DNA of 64,000 nucleotides from Terebella lapidaria. Its lineage: Eukaryota > Annelida > Polychaeta > Terebellida > Terebellidae. Position 1 is the stretch's first letter. Each line of letters opens with the position of its first letter. A program made the position numbers and the translations under genes. Positions 24,901-39,900 of the stretch are shown here, in pieces. Under the pieces are notes generated by a model, which ran no database searches, was not told the origin of the DNA, and saw only the letters and a program-made list of their open reading frames with translations. Location: the NCBI GenBank assembly GCA_949152475.1, contig OX424569.1:20001170-20065169 (forward strand). The letters are read 5' to 3'.

Positions 24901-27900
24901 CGACCGAAGATACACACTAGACTAGTTTGTCTAGAGCCAGGAGGCCGAAATTGAGCTCCGTTTCGCTCTACGACATACCGTTTCCGAGATACGGCCAAAC
25001 AGGAAGTGCCGAGTCGGCGAAAAAATAAATCGACACCAGGGGTCGTTTCGACCCAAGATACCCTCTAGACTAGCTCCGTTTCGTTCTACGACGCACCGTT
25101 TCCGAGATACGGCCAAACAGGAAGTGCCGAGTCGGCGAAAAATAAATTCGACACCAGGGGTCGTCTCGACCGAAGATACACACTAGACTAGTTTGTCTAG
25201 TGCCAGGAGGCCGAAATTGAGCTCCGTTTCGCTCTACGACGCACCGTTTCCGAGATACGGCCAAACAGGAAGTGCCGAGTCGGCGAAAAAAAAAATCGAC
25301 ACCAGGGGTCGTTTCGACCCAAGATACCCCCTAGACTAGTTTGTCTAGTGCCAGGAGGCCGAAATTGAGCCCCGTTTTGCTCTACGACGTACCGTTTCCG
25401 AGATACGGCCAAACAGGAAGTGCCGAGTCGGCGAAAAAAAAATTCGACACCAGGGGTCGTTTCGACCCAAGATACACACTAGACTAGTTTGTCTAGTGCC
25501 AGGAGGCCGAAATTGAGCTCTGTTTCGCTCTACGACATACCGTTTCCGAGATACGGCCAAACAGGAAGTGCCAAGTCGGCGAAAAAAAAATTGACACCAG
25601 GGGTCGTTTCGACCCAAGATACCCCCTAGACTAGTTTGTCTAGTGCCAGGAGGCCGAAATTGAGCTCCGTTTCGCTCTACGACGCACCGTTTCCGAGATA
25701 TGCATGAAAGCCTCAAGGATGAATCAGCAAAAATTCTTCCGAGCTCTAGGTCAAAGGTCGTTCGACGGAGTGATCCCAAAATCAATAGGGTTCTTCCTTG
25801 GTGGTATATCACCCATAGGGATTTCGTAAAGATCATTTTCAACCCCCATGTGAGAATTCCTGACTCACGCATTCCCTAACAGTATATCCAGGTTAGCTGG
25901 TAGATATTGGCGCTACTTGGTCAAGGCCAAACCCTCCTGGATCTACGCATCCAGACAGCTAAACTGCCGATATTGACAAGGTGAATAATGCCCTTAAACT
26001 CAAGATACCAGCAGCTCCATTCTAAATCCGGCTACTTCTTGACAGGCCAGACACTGATTGTCTCATTTTGATTATTTTGATATTATGCAAATTATAGAGC
26101 ATTTGGTGTCATCAAACTTTGTTTATGTAACAAGTCAAGCCTACTCTTTTGTATTATATAATTATTGCATACTTTGCATGAGTAATTATTAAGTAATTGT
26201 AAGAATAGCCAAAATCCATTTATCTTGGAGCATTCCATGAGTTTTTGCTGACGCACGAACCTAAGCCCAACCCCTTGGTCTAGCCTTCGTAGTTTAAGAC
26301 CATTTCCGTTATGTAAAATAAAGTTCCCTGATAGGATGATATTTTTGTAACTTATTCACAGTATCAGTTACATGTCTAGTCTGTATAAAAGAGTTTGCCG
26401 CCTCCGGAATCTTCGGAGTAGCCCGGGAGCGGCCCATAGACTGTTACTTTCCTATGGGGGCTATTCCCCATCTTGCGTTGTCTACATGACCAAGATGTAT
26501 TTTGTATTATGTATTGTCTGTACGTAACACCTAACCAAGGAAATGTATCTATTGGACTACCTATTCACCTGATTGGATTGCCACAGTGTAACTCTACATT
26601 TCTTCAATCATTTGGAACAATAAACCTGGAACTCAATATTGCATCGTGTTTTCATTATCACCAAGAACCCGAAAGGGGGACTGGTGATAAAATGGTGGAG
26701 AACTCCGGTTCAAGCTTTGTCAATGGCCTCGCCATCAAATAACGATCCAGTTGCTTATAACACCCGCAGTCGAACAAGTCAACAACATCGCCATGCTGAA
26801 CACCCCATCAATGAATCTTCAATAGGACTAAACCCACAACCAGGAATAACTGTGAATCACTCAGAAACCATGGATTACAACGCTGTTCTCCCCAAGTTTG
26901 ATCCAAAATCTACAAAAGAACCTTCCACCTGGTTTGACAATTTTATTATCTATGGAAAAATAAAAAAATGGACTGACGAGGAACAGTTACGCTATTTGCC
27001 TTTGTATTTATCAGACAATGCATCATTTTGGTACCAACGCCTGCCAGATACCACCAAAAACAATAAAGACAATCTCCTAACAGCATTTGAGCAACAGTTT
27101 GAACCACACGAGTCAATAAAATGGACACTTCTTACTACATTTAACACCAGGACACAACAATCCACTGAAACGGTCGAAAGTTACGGAATGGACTTACAGT
27201 ACCTTGCTAATAAACTTGGAAAATCGGACCAAACCCTCAAGGACACATTCATTTTGGGATTACGTCCTAACATCAGATCATTTGTCATGCTTAAAGACCC
27301 TCCCAGTTTTAAAGATGCTTAGGCCACACCAATTTATAAAGTTGGTCTATGGATTTTTGTCCGAAAAAAATCGCACGTGGGAGCGAATTTTTTTTACATT
27401 TAATATTAAATTTTCTGTCTTTGGAATATTTCACTTCGAAAATGGTACGAGCGATATATTTTTTTTTACTAATAATTTCTGTCTTTGGAATTTAGATTGC
27501 CAAAATTCGTGCGAGTTATTTTATTTTAAATGATAACTTATGTATTTGCTGCTTATTTTGATATTGTATTCGACCGTCATGACCTTAAACAATCAAATTG
27601 GCCAGTTTGGAGGGAAAATAGGATAATTTAAACCAATTATAACCTGCTCTTTTCTCTGTTAACCCGTCTATATATCTAGGTCGTATGGGTAATTTTTGGT
27701 AGATAAATAATTCAATATGTGTTCTGTGCCATTTTCACAGTAAAGCCGTCTTGTATTAAGAATTTGTTTAGCGTCCACCAGATTTCGAAAAGTTATCAGG
27801 CAGCACAGAATATTAACACACACACAGATTTCAACACAAGCCAATATACAACACACGACTCATAAATTCGTGTGGAAACATATTCTATCGACACTAGAAC

Positions 27901-30900
27901 AAAAGGAGAAAAACCCTGCACAATATATTAGAAAGAAAATATCGTTTTATTGCTCATTAATTATCCCACATTGAAGTCAAGAGAATTTTGAAGAACAACT
28001 ACTGGAAAATATCGTTAAATGGCCAAGATTTCCTGTGTGTGTTAGTGCCAAATTTCGTGGAAAAGCTGCCAGCACACGGACGCCAGACAAACTCTTAACA
28101 CAACACGGCCTAAATACTTTGGAAATTTGTGAACGTTTTTCAATGTGTCATGTTAAATTACATGTCATGTCATGTTTATATCATGCTGCAATTCGATTTT
28201 GTTTAGAATAACGCAAATTATTGCAGTATGTTGAGTAACAATACAAACTGTCCTGCTGTATTGAGATATTTATAGGTAGATATATAGTTCTATAAGTTAC
28301 ACAAGAATTATTTATCGCAATATACTATTGGTTGAGCTCTGGAAGATTTTTTGGTACCTAGATATATTCCGTTAAAATCATGTATCAACATTTCACGCCA
28401 GGAAGACCGGCCCGGAGCTGTGCAATTAACGGCCCAAAATGTTGATATTTTCCGCTCACATGTGATCCTGTGTAGTGTTGGCACACAATGATTCAAACAA
28501 TTTCTCGGAAAACATCAATACTGGCTCCGTAAATGCGGTTTTTGACAACCATTTGGGTGAATATAGACTGTGATTTTGATTTGGGTCAAAAACTAAATTG
28601 TCGATGGATTTTATCACCTCAAAATAGGTGCGGCGATTTTTTTTACCGAAATATTGAGAATGAATTTTCAGGGGCGGCGATTCCATCGACCAACTCTATA
28701 TATTGGTGTGGCCTTATACCTACGCACGCCAAGCCAGTATGTTACCAGATATACCCACAGTGGCACCGCTCTCCGCCTCACAACCCCAACAAGATGTCCA
28801 TCAACTGTCTGCTGCCGTCGCGGAGCTGCAAGCAACGCAGAAAGACATCCTTCAGCATGTCCAGCGCACTCCACGTCAAGTCCGTTTTCGCGATGAATCC
28901 CCCACGGCCCGGCGCACCCAGAGCCCCAGCCCCCATCGTCAACGACGACAAAAAGAACTGTCTCCTAGTATGCAAAAATGTACTCGTTGTGGTAAGTTCC
29001 ACAATGAAAATCAATGTTTCGCACTAAATCTTCAATGTTATAGGTGCCAGAGGTTTGGTCACATCCAAGCAATGTGCCGTACTAGGAATCCGCAGAACAC
29101 CAGGTATCCCCAACCACTTCTTCCCAATCTCCCGAACCCAAACTATCGCCCAAACCCGACCTTTCACCCAAACCAAAACTACCATCCAAACCAAAACTAC
29201 CATCCAAACCAAAACTATCGTCCAAACCCTACATGTAGCTACCGCCCAAACTATAACGCAAGTCGCTAGGAAATTGCGCCTATTCCTGGACCTCATGCCT
29301 CATCCAGCATGCCCCGGTCTAACCAGTGTCTCAGGGATAGGCCACAGACTAATCATAACCCTGTAGAATCACCTTCTACAAATCAAACAGTGACCATGGC
29401 TGCATTAGATTTTAAACAAGCAGTTAACTCCATCAGTGTACGATTGAACAATCTTAGAGTTAAAGCTCTTGTAGATTCTGGTGCATTTATCTCCTGTATT
29501 CAGGAATCTTTGTACAAATCTGCTGGGTTTGCCAAGTCTTTCCCACGCGAACAATCGTCATTAACTGCTATTCAAGGCGTTACAGGCTCTAGGTTACCTG
29601 TTATGGGTAAAACTACAATCCCTATCACTATAAATCGCCTTAGTGTCATTCATACATTCTATATTGTTCCTGATCTAACATGGCCAATGATCCTAGGCGT
29701 TGATTTCTTGACAGAACAACGTGCCCAAATATCTTGGGAAGAAAATATCTTACAAATCCAAAATGGGTTAACAGCCACAGAACTAATCTCTAGCACCGCT
29801 CCAGGTCCCCATGCCTCGCATGTATCCCTGGTCCGAGCATGTACCGACATAACTATCGATCCACGCACTGAGATCATCATCCCAGGCAAAACTTCCAAGC
29901 CCCAGCTTCCTAATAAATCACCGGACGCTCACACATGCTGTGTAGAACCATTCAGTTCTCTCACTAGTAAACATAACTTGCTAGGCGCACGCTGCCTCAC
30001 AACAAATACAGGTAACATTCCCTGCCGCCTCCTTAACCCAACTAATAGCGCGGTACATATCAAAGCAAATGATCTAATTGCTAAATTAATTCCCCTTCAT
30101 CATGCAGAATCTTATATTTCTACTGCCATTTGTGACAGCAATGTCCAAGACATTAACAACACAACTGCTACTACTCATTCACAGACTAAAACTACACAGT
30201 TAGCTTCCGATATTTCCTTTGATCTTTCACAATCAGACCTTAATACACAAGCTGTCAAAATTCCTGTGCAGTAACCGTCAAGTCTTCGCCAAAGACATAT
30301 CAGAACTAGGGTGTACAACATTATATGAACATGAAATTGATACAGGTGATGCTGCTCCTATAAAACAACGTTTCTATCGAACTACACCAAAAGCTCGTGA
30401 AGAAATTGATAAACAAGTAGATGAAATGCTGAAACATGACATTATTGAAAAATCATTCAGTCAATGGCAATCACCTGTTGTTTTGGTTAAAAAGAAGAAT
30501 GGTGAATACCGCTTTGCTGTAGATTATAGGAAGTTAAACACAGTCACTAAACCTATGTCATATCCCATTCCTCGTTTTGATGATATGTTTGATTGTATTG
30601 CTGAACAGAAAGCTACAATTTTCTCTGTTATGGACCTCACTTCTGGGTTTTGGCAAGTACCCCTGCATCCCAAAACACGGGATAAATCAGCGTTTGTCTG
30701 TCATAGCGGTTGTTACTCTTTCAAACGCCTACCTTTTGGCTTAACAGCTAGCCCGCTTGTTTTCTCTATGGTCATGAACGAAGCTCTCCGCGACTTAAAT
30801 TGGAAAACAACGTTAATTTATGTCGATGATCTGCTCTGTATATCCAAATCATTTGATGAACATTTGGACCATCTACAACAAATTTTTGATAAACTAAATC

Positions 30901-33900
30901 AAGCTGGTCTCAAACTTAAGCCTTCTAAATGCCATTTTGCCGCAAAGCAAGTATCATATCTGGGCCATACAATATCAAAAGATGGTATATCTGTTAACAA
31001 AGACAAAATTGCAGTAGTTGAGTCCTTTCCACGTCCAAAAACACAGCATGATGTGCGAGTCTTCACAGGCCTGTGCCAGTTTTATCGAAAATTCATCAAA
31101 AATTACTCCAAAGTTGCCGCCCCATTAAATAACCTTCTTAAGAAAGATGTCAAATTCTCATGGACTTCTGAGTGTGAGCAAGCTTTCAAGGAACTCAAAA
31201 CGTTACTCACAACTGCTCCTATCTTAGCATATCCTGACTTTTCTCGTCCATTTATCTTATACACTGATGCTTCTACTCGTGCTATAGGTTATATTTTAGG
31301 TCAGAAGAACGACAAAGGTCAAGAAATTGTCATAGCTTATGGAGGTCGTTCTCTGCATAAATGTGAGAAAAATTACCCAATTACACATCTCGAAGGTCTA
31401 GCATTGGTTGAAGGAATTAAACATTTCCATATCTATCTCACCGGCCGAAAATTCACAGCTTATGTTGATCATTCTGCTCTAAAGTCACTACAGACAAACA
31501 CTAAATTCACTGGTAGATTAGGTAGATGGGCAATATTGCTCCAGTCATATCAGTTTGATATTATCCATAAGCCAGGTTTACAACATACAAATGTTGACGC
31601 ACTGTCACGTCGTGACTATCCAGAACTGCCAGATACTACGGTCACTACTGCTACACCAGTGCTGACAGAAGAGAAGAAGGTCATGGAATATGTTCTAACC
31701 TATTCAAATACCTCAGACAATAATCAATCTGATTCTGCCCATATTTCTCTTGTGGACTCACAATCCAACATGACAGACATCAGTCAACAACCACCCCTTG
31801 ACCTCAAACAACTCCAGAGACAAGATCCTGAACTCAAACCATATATTGATTACATAACTAATAGCGACCTTCCCGTGGATACCAAATTAGCTCGTAAAAT
31901 AATAATGGAAGCTCCCGAATTTTTGCTTTCTAATGATACCTTATTTCATATGTATTATCCAAAAGGAAAAGGACATAAGTCGGACAGAGTACTCAAGCAG
32001 TTAGCAGTCCCCAAATCCCTCAGAGAAGATGTACTCTTGTCATACCATGACTCGTTAGTCGGAGGTCATCAAGGAATTGAGCGGACCTATCATCACATAC
32101 GACAAAAGTATTATTGGCCCAATATGTTTAAGGATATCGAATATTACGTAAAATCCTGTTTGACATGCCAACAAGCCAAAACACCCAAACAGCCCAGAAA
32201 AGCTCCCTTACATCCGCTACCATCTACAGACGTCTTTAGCAGACTCCACATGGACTTTCTGGAGCTAAAGAAAACGAAATCCGGCTATCGCTATGTCTTA
32301 CTGATAGTTTGCGCATTCTCCAAATGGTGTGAAGCATTTCCACTCAAGACCCAAGAATCATCTGAGGTTGCACGTATTTTGTATGATGAAATTATTTGTC
32401 GTTATGGCGCGCCGCGTTCTATCTTGACTGACCGAGGTCAATCTTTTATGGCTAAGCTTATCAATGACCTCTGTAAGATCTTCCAAATCAACAAAATTGC
32501 CACTAGCAGTTATCACCCACAAACAAATGCCGCATGTGAACACATGAACTCTATGATTGCACAAACGCTTCGTGCATACTGCGAGAAAGATCAAGACAAC
32601 TGGCCACAAATTCTTCAAAGTATCATGTTGGCATATCGCACAACACCAGCTATTGATAGCACTAATTACAGCCCTTACTTTCTTGTTTTTGGGCGTGAAC
32701 CCGTGTTACCTATAGATACCACACTCATTCCACAGGACAATGCCCCTATGACCATATCAGGTCACCTTCAGAAAATAATCCATAATCATGAAGTTTCCCG
32801 TGAAATTGCAAGGAAGAACATTGAACAAGCTAAACAACGCTACAAGGCACAGTATGATAAAAAGGCCAAGGATCCTTCATATCACATTGGTGATCGGGTA
32901 TGGCTATATTGCCGTAAAGTCCCTAAGTCACTAAAGCCAAAGCTCCTACAAAGATGGACTGGTCCATACTACATCTGTCAAAAGTTTGACAATCACACAT
33001 ATAAACTGAGAAAATGTCAGGACAATAAGTTGGTACGGTCTCTGGTTCATTCAAACAGGTTGAAACCCTATGTTGACCCTGATGCTCGGCCACTACGGTG
33101 TCCAAATATGTTCAAGGACGATATGCAGAACTTGAACTCAGAAGAAATCTCAGATTGCTCCAGTGATGAGGATGAGCCACAGGCTCCTCAGAGTACAACT
33201 CCAAAGGGAGATACAGATGCCAAAGGAAAAGTGGAAACTCCAAAGGGAGACAGGAAAGACAGGCAAACAGTAAGGCCACAAAACCAGACAAAGCAATCCA
33301 CAGCGCACCATTCCCAACCCCAAAGTGAAACTAGGACTATAGACAGGCTCCTGAAGTCAGCAATTATAAGAGGTGAACGTCACTATTTAGTGAAATGGGC
33401 ACAACAGGGAGTGCGTTCTTCTTGGGAACCATCAACCACTATCCCAGATGAATTAATTAGACACTTCCATATCAATAAAACACTCCAAGGCCGAAAACGT
33501 AAACGTCCCTTACAAAGTAGACATAATTTTACATAAACAACCCCCATTAATAATACCCACTTTCTGTAAGACTTACCATAGCTCATTATCATATGACTCA
33601 TATGGGAATGAATCATGATTCATAATGCAACATCGATTAAAAATATTACCATCAAGTAACTACAAGAGGTACCTAAATAATGATAATTATTAAAAATTAT
33701 TTTCCAACAGTCATATGATCTTGACCTAGTGTGTAGCTACAGAAAGTCTTCTTTTACTTTCAGGATTCTGGACTCTTCTACTTCTCCTTATTCTGGCTCT
33801 GAGTCAAGTTGAGGGTAAAGGGTCACAGTTCATCCACAGAGTTAATTATGGTGTGCTGTTCCAGCGACAGGCACTACTAAACAATGCTCAACAACATTGG

Positions 33901-36900
33901 GTGCACACTTTCGAGATTAAGTTGCCTAATGCAGAGGACTTAACATTTCACCCTCCTGAAGCTTTATGGACGTATGTCCAAGGCCAGCCAGACTATATGA
34001 AAGCCACTTTGAATGATATTGAACGTATGAGAGCTTTGATCACGGTCATGACCCAAAATATCACTGACGAAATCAGCTCCCTAATTCCGGAACATAACCC
34101 TCAATTGGATAATGATAATCGAACTACCAGAGCTGTATTACCTTTCGTCTCATCTTTAGGTAAATATTTATTTGGCTTTTCCACTGAAGATGATCTCCTT
34201 TTGTTACAATCGCACATGAAAGACATGATCAAACAAACTTCCAAAGTTACTAATTCTATCAAACTTGAGGCTGAACAGTTTCACTCTTTTGCCACAACTG
34301 CCAATAAGCGCATGGATAATGCAATGACTGCTATCGAAATGAATAATCACCTAATATCCCAAGTCGCGGACGATTTTCATCTGTCTTTAGAGAAATACAA
34401 TTATGCTTCCAGTACTGTCCTAAGATTATTCATAAACGAAGTTCAAGCTGTTATGCATCTCTCAAAATCGCTAACTGACTTCCAGACAGGCATTCATTTA
34501 CTTCTTTCCAGACAACTATCCCCCTATCTTATCACTGTTCCAACTCTGCAGGATATGCTTCAACAAGTGTCACAACATTTAGGAACTAACTTTCCGAATT
34601 TCCACATTGCTAACATGCATCCGGCATACTACTATCGATCACATAATCTTCTGTATTCTCGTTATCAAGACAGTCTATTTATTACAGTGCACATACCTGT
34701 TATTCCAGCAACGGAATCGTTTATTCTCTATCAGGTCTTAACCTTCCCTGTTCCAGTCAATAATACTCATAATTATACCACCCAAGTTCAGACTCTGCCA
34801 ACTCATTTCGCAGTTACAGAAAATTTACAAACTTTCATGGAATTAGATCATCTTTACATTCAACAATGCCATGGTGTTCAAGTGCTACATTGTCCAATAT
34901 TTAACCCACAACAGTTACTGTCGGATCCAACCTGCACCAGTGCACTGTTTCTTGGAAACAAGTCTCTCATCCATCACCATTGTGATTTTCATTTTCAAAA
35001 TACGAAGCATGTACCTTTTGCTCTGCAATTAGCCACAGGAAGATTCCTCATATCCCAGGCTAACACAATAATATTGGCTTGCCCAGGTAAACCAGTTGAT
35101 GCATATCCACCCTGTAAATACTGCATTTTATCTATTCCCTGTAAATGCAGTCTTCGTGCAGATAGTATTCACATCGCTCCACGTTTAACTAATTGCTTAT
35201 CCTCAAAGCATGATATATCCATAGTATATCCCACAAATCTTGCATTACTCCATCAATTCTTCTCCATGGCGGAAATATCCTATATACATCCCGAAACCAC
35301 CTTTGACAAACCTCTGAATTTTACAATCCCCCATTTCAAACTTTTTAATAATAGTCTGTCTCAGGTATTGGCTGTTGATCAAAAGACCCGTCTGAAGTTA
35401 AATCGAGTAGCCCAGCACGCTAAGGCTGCTGAAACGGTCTACACTTCACCGTCAGATTTGATCCTTGATGGGAAATGGTTATCCAATGATGGCTCTTTCT
35501 GGAGCACAAATATCTTCAGTTACCTTATGCTCGCCTTTGCTATAGTAACAACTCTTGTGGTCATTTATCTTTTTTATCGTTTGCACACACTGAGTGTTGC
35601 ACTCACAGTATTGATGAAGGCCACTAAGGCACAAGCCACAGCCAGTACGCCTCACCTAATCTGGCAACCCGCTACACAGCTCCCACCACCATCTCCGACT
35701 CTCCCACTATGTGAATGTGCAGGATATACACAAACCATTATGTTGATTGTTCTAGGTTTTCTGATCTTACAGCTCATATTGTTTCTCATCTACTGTATCT
35801 ATCGGTCACTGAAATCGGTATCCCACACGACTTTGAATCTTGAGATTACAAACGGATATCATTGCCTCCATTTTCATCTCCTCTCCCTACCATTCTGTCC
35901 CACAGACTGGCAAGTCCAAGCATCCTGTAATGTCGATAAACTTGAATTAAAATCCTTATGGCCATATGCTTTAAGTTTTGATTGGAATGATATGCAAATT
36001 TTGTGTCTCAGACAGACCACGGTCCCTTTTAATCTACAGCTCCCCAAGTTCATTAATGTAAACCCTCTCACTGCATTCAGGCTGAAAAGACTATTCAGTA
36101 CTCCTTTTTATGCTCATCTGTATTTTCAACATCATAATTCTATTGAGTATATTTCCCCCAGACCAAAAACAGATCCCACTAATAAATTGTACCCTACGCT
36201 TCCCTCCACTAGTCCTTAGGACACGATCATTTGGTGCTGCTGCTTTTGATGTATAATCAATTTTCTGTCTGTGTAGATATACAACATATAAATTGTATAT
36301 ACCAATCTGCGGATATTCATGATAAGATGATAAAGTGTTGACGAATTCAGAAGCTTCGAAGCAACATTGAAATGTGTTAAGTTGCTACTCTATATTGCAT
36401 ATTACAATTATGATATAATTATGTTCGTGTACTGACTTCGCACCGACTGAATGTCATTTACTGATTTATCTTGAAGTGTTAGTACATACTTCTGGTGTTT
36501 CGTATATATTCAATTGTAATCAATGTTTATTTTGATCTTTCGACATTGATATGTATTCAATGTTTCGTTTTCACATTTCGTTATAACGCAAAGTTGTTTG
36601 TATTCAATGTCTCGTTTTCGTAATTTACATTGAACGACAATACATGGAATCTAGATAAAGATTACTATTTTGTATATTCAATGTTATGGTAACTTAAAGT
36701 TGTATTGGAGCGAATTATACACTATTGTTGCTTGGTAGAGGTTATAATACCTCTATTCAGTAAATGTAAATTTTCGTTGCATGCCTTGACGTGTTTTTCG
36801 ATATTTCGATGTTTACTTTGTAACAATTGAGCTCAAGTGTATATTATTGTTCTCAAGTAATTGAGTATTGTCTTCGGGAAGTTTACAAACAAAAGAATTG

Positions 36901-39900
36901 AGTTCCAGTCCCTCACGTTAATTTTGTTCTAGAATATAACTCATCAGCCAGGGCAGTCATCCTGATGGACAAAAAGTACTCATCACTGTAATAACACTGT
37001 TACCCTTATTTGGTCATTCCATATATGTGAAATGCCTATATTTGGAACCTTACCTTATTTGGTTAACTTCCTTTACCGAACAATTTCTATATAAATTGAT
37101 CGAGGACGATCACAAATTTTGAACCCCGGGAAGATATCACCCATAGGGATTTCGTAAAGATCATTTTCAACCCCCATGTGAGAATTCCTGACTCACGCAT
37201 TCCCTAACAGTATATCCAGGTTAGCTGGTAGATATTGGCGCTACTTGGTCAAGGCCAAACCCTCCTGGATCTACGCATCCAGACAGCTAAACTGCCGATA
37301 TTGACAAGGTGAATAATGCCCTTAAACTCAAGATACCAGCAGCTCCATTCTAAATCCGGCTACTTCTTGACAGGCCAGACACTGATTGTCTCATTTTGAT
37401 TATTTTGATATTATGCAAATTATAGAGCATTTGGTGTCATCAAACTTTGTTTATGTAACAAGTCAAGCCTACTCTTTTGTATTATATAATTATTGCATAC
37501 TTTGCATGAGTAATTATTAAGTAATTGTAAGAATAGCCAAAATCCATTTATCTTGGAGCATTCCATGAGTTTTTGCTGACGCACGAACCTAAGCCCAACC
37601 CCTTGGTCTAGCCTTCGTAGTTTAAGACCATTTCCGTTATGTAAAATAAAGTTCCCTGATAGGATGATATTTTTGTAACTTATTCACAGTATCAGTTACA
37701 TGTCTAGTCTGTATAAAAGAGTTTGCCGCCTCCGGAATCTTCGGAGTAGCCCGGGAGCGGCCCATAGACTGTTACTTTCCTATGGGGGCTATTCCCCATC
37801 TTGCGTTGTCTACATGACCAAGATGTATTTTGTATTATGTATTGTCTGTACGTAACACCTAACCAAGGAAATGTATCTATTGGACTACCTATTCACCTGA
37901 TTGGATTGCCACAGTGTAACTCTACATTTCTTCAATCATTTGGAACAATAAACCTGGAACTCAATATTGCATCGTGTTTTCATTATCACCAAGAACCCGA
38001 AAGGGGGACTGGTGATAGGTATATGAACTCCCATGCAGAGAATACTTGCCATTGCAGGAATACTTTTTGAGATATCGATCGGAAACCAAGTCTCAAAGTC
38101 AACCTTGATTTCATCCTCACGGACCTCACGGACCCCGGAGCCGCCTCCAAAACAATAGGGGTCTTCCATGTAATATTTCTGACCAGTGGTGTAAATTTGG
38201 ACAAGATCCGTTCAGGCGTTCCCGAGTTATTGATCGGAAACCAAAACGGCGGAAAGTAAAAAAAAAAGAAGAAAAAAAAAAAAAAAAACCAGACAAAACC
38301 ATAAGGGCATTTCGGGCCGAAATGCCCTAATAAGTTATTAGCGATAATAATCCCAGGAGGTGTGTGTTCCGATCGTTTTTTTTTTTTGTATGTCACCGTT
38401 TCATACGCATCACCACTCCCATTTTGATCTTCACTGAAACAGTGCTTTCTTGCAATCATATGCACTCAAAGTTTCGGATATACATTCTGCACGCACAATA
38501 TATAGATACAGTATGCTATTGCAAAAATGAAAAACAAGTTGATACAGCAACATAACTAGACGTCAAGGCCTAAAGATGCCTTGGAGGCATTTCGGTGTTA
38601 AGACTAATTTATAATATTTATAACATGTTTACCATGGGCTCTACGATGCACTGTTTCAAAGATATCGACGAAAACGAAAAAAAAACAGACTCGGCAGGAA
38701 AATTCAAGGTCAAGGTCAAAGTTCATCCTTAATACCCCTTAGACATGTTTGTCTAGGGCGACGAGTCCGAAAATAACGTCCGTTTCGCTCTACGACGCAC
38801 CGTTTCCGAGATATCGACGAAAACGAAAAATGCCGACTCAGAAAAAAAATTTGGGGTCAAGGTCAAAGTTCATCCATAATACCCCTTAGACATGTTTGTC
38901 TAGGGCAACGAGTACGAAAATAACGTCCGTTTCGCTCTACGACGCACCGTTTCCGAGATATGCAGGATGCCTCAAGGATGACTCAACAAAAAATTATTTC
39001 GACCTCTAGGTCAAAGGTCGTTTGACGTATCGATCTCAAAATCAATAGGGTTCTTCCCTGTTGATATATAAACCTCCGTGCAAAATTCTGCAACTATTGC
39101 CTGAATATTTTTCGAGTTATCGTCCGGAAACCAAGTTTCAAGATCAGCCTCGATTTCATCCTCAAGGACCTCACGGACCTCGGAGCCGGATCAAAAAAAA
39201 TAATACAGTCCGAAAATAACGTCCGTTTCGCTCTTCGATGCACGGTTTCTGAGATATGCAGGAAGCCTCAAGGATGAATCAGCAAAAATTATTTCGACCT
39301 CTAGGTCAAAGGTCGTTTGACGGATCGATCCCAAAATCAATAGGGTTCTTCCCTGGTGGCATATGAACCTCCATGCAGAGTTCTGCAACTATTGCGTAAA
39401 TATTTTTCCAGTTATCGTCCGGAAACCAAGTCTCAAAATTAGCCTTGATTTCATCCTCACGGACCTCACGGACCTCGGATCCGGCTCAAAAAGAATAGGG
39501 TTCTTCCACATATCATTTCTGACTTGTGGTGAAAATTTGACAAGGATCCGTCAAGGCAATCTAAAGTTATCGTCCGGAAACCAAAAGTGGCGAAAGAAGA
39601 AAAAAAGAAAAAAAAAAAAAAAAAAAAAATTCTGCTAAAACCATAAAGCAAAATGCCTTAATTACACATCACAAAGGTACATGAAGAGAATCTCATACAT
39701 GATTTTGAGAAAAACTGCCTGAATAGATTTCGACAAAATGGCCACCAAAGACAAAATTCGTTTCTGACTTTCCAAGGTCATTGAAGGTCAAATTCAAGGT
39801 CATCACTCAAACTGCAATATATGATTTCCCATTTGAATGTGCCAATACTTAGGCTCTATTTTGAAGTCTTCTATAAGTTTACTCTGACCAGCTCCCATTA

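Larger units (their letters stand above)
25807..38017 (+). mobile_element. Ty3/Gypsy-type LTR retroelement with chromodomain pol and F-type env (fossil)
   Basis: 12.2 kb. The 883 bp LTRs at 25807-26689 and 37135-38017 look identical to me, with ends TATCACC...GGTGATA. Target duplication GGTA is at 25803-25806 and 38018-38021. Parts in order: gag-like, protease, RT/RNase H/integrase with chromodomain, env-like. It sits inside B3 in SMPD1 intron 4, antisense to the gene. It looks nearly whole but is broken in gag by one nested DNA element. The age is very young judging from the LTRs. Confidence 0.93.
23513..38333 (+). mobile_element. Family B element B3, interrupted by the Gypsy-type element
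   Basis: It starts AACTAGACGTCAAGGCC and ends GGGCATTTCGGGCCGAAATG and CCCTAA. Own sequence lies at 23513-25806 and 38018-38333. The core (about 23640-25690) is 13 to 14 units of a divergent 148 bp repeat (CTAGTGCCAGGAGGCCG; GGCCAAACAGGAAGTGCCG). The LTR element fills 25807-38017, inserted at GGTA. Confidence 0.82.

Noticed and set aside
23777-25412. A ladder of similar 61-71 codon open frames on the minus strand
   Set aside because: They recur every 148 bases and follow the B3 satellite unit (148 mod 3 is not zero, so frames rotate). They are an effect of the repeat, not genes.
26473-26742. 89-codon open frame repeated at 37801-38070
   Set aside because: It lies in the LTRs and is duplicated only because the LTRs are.
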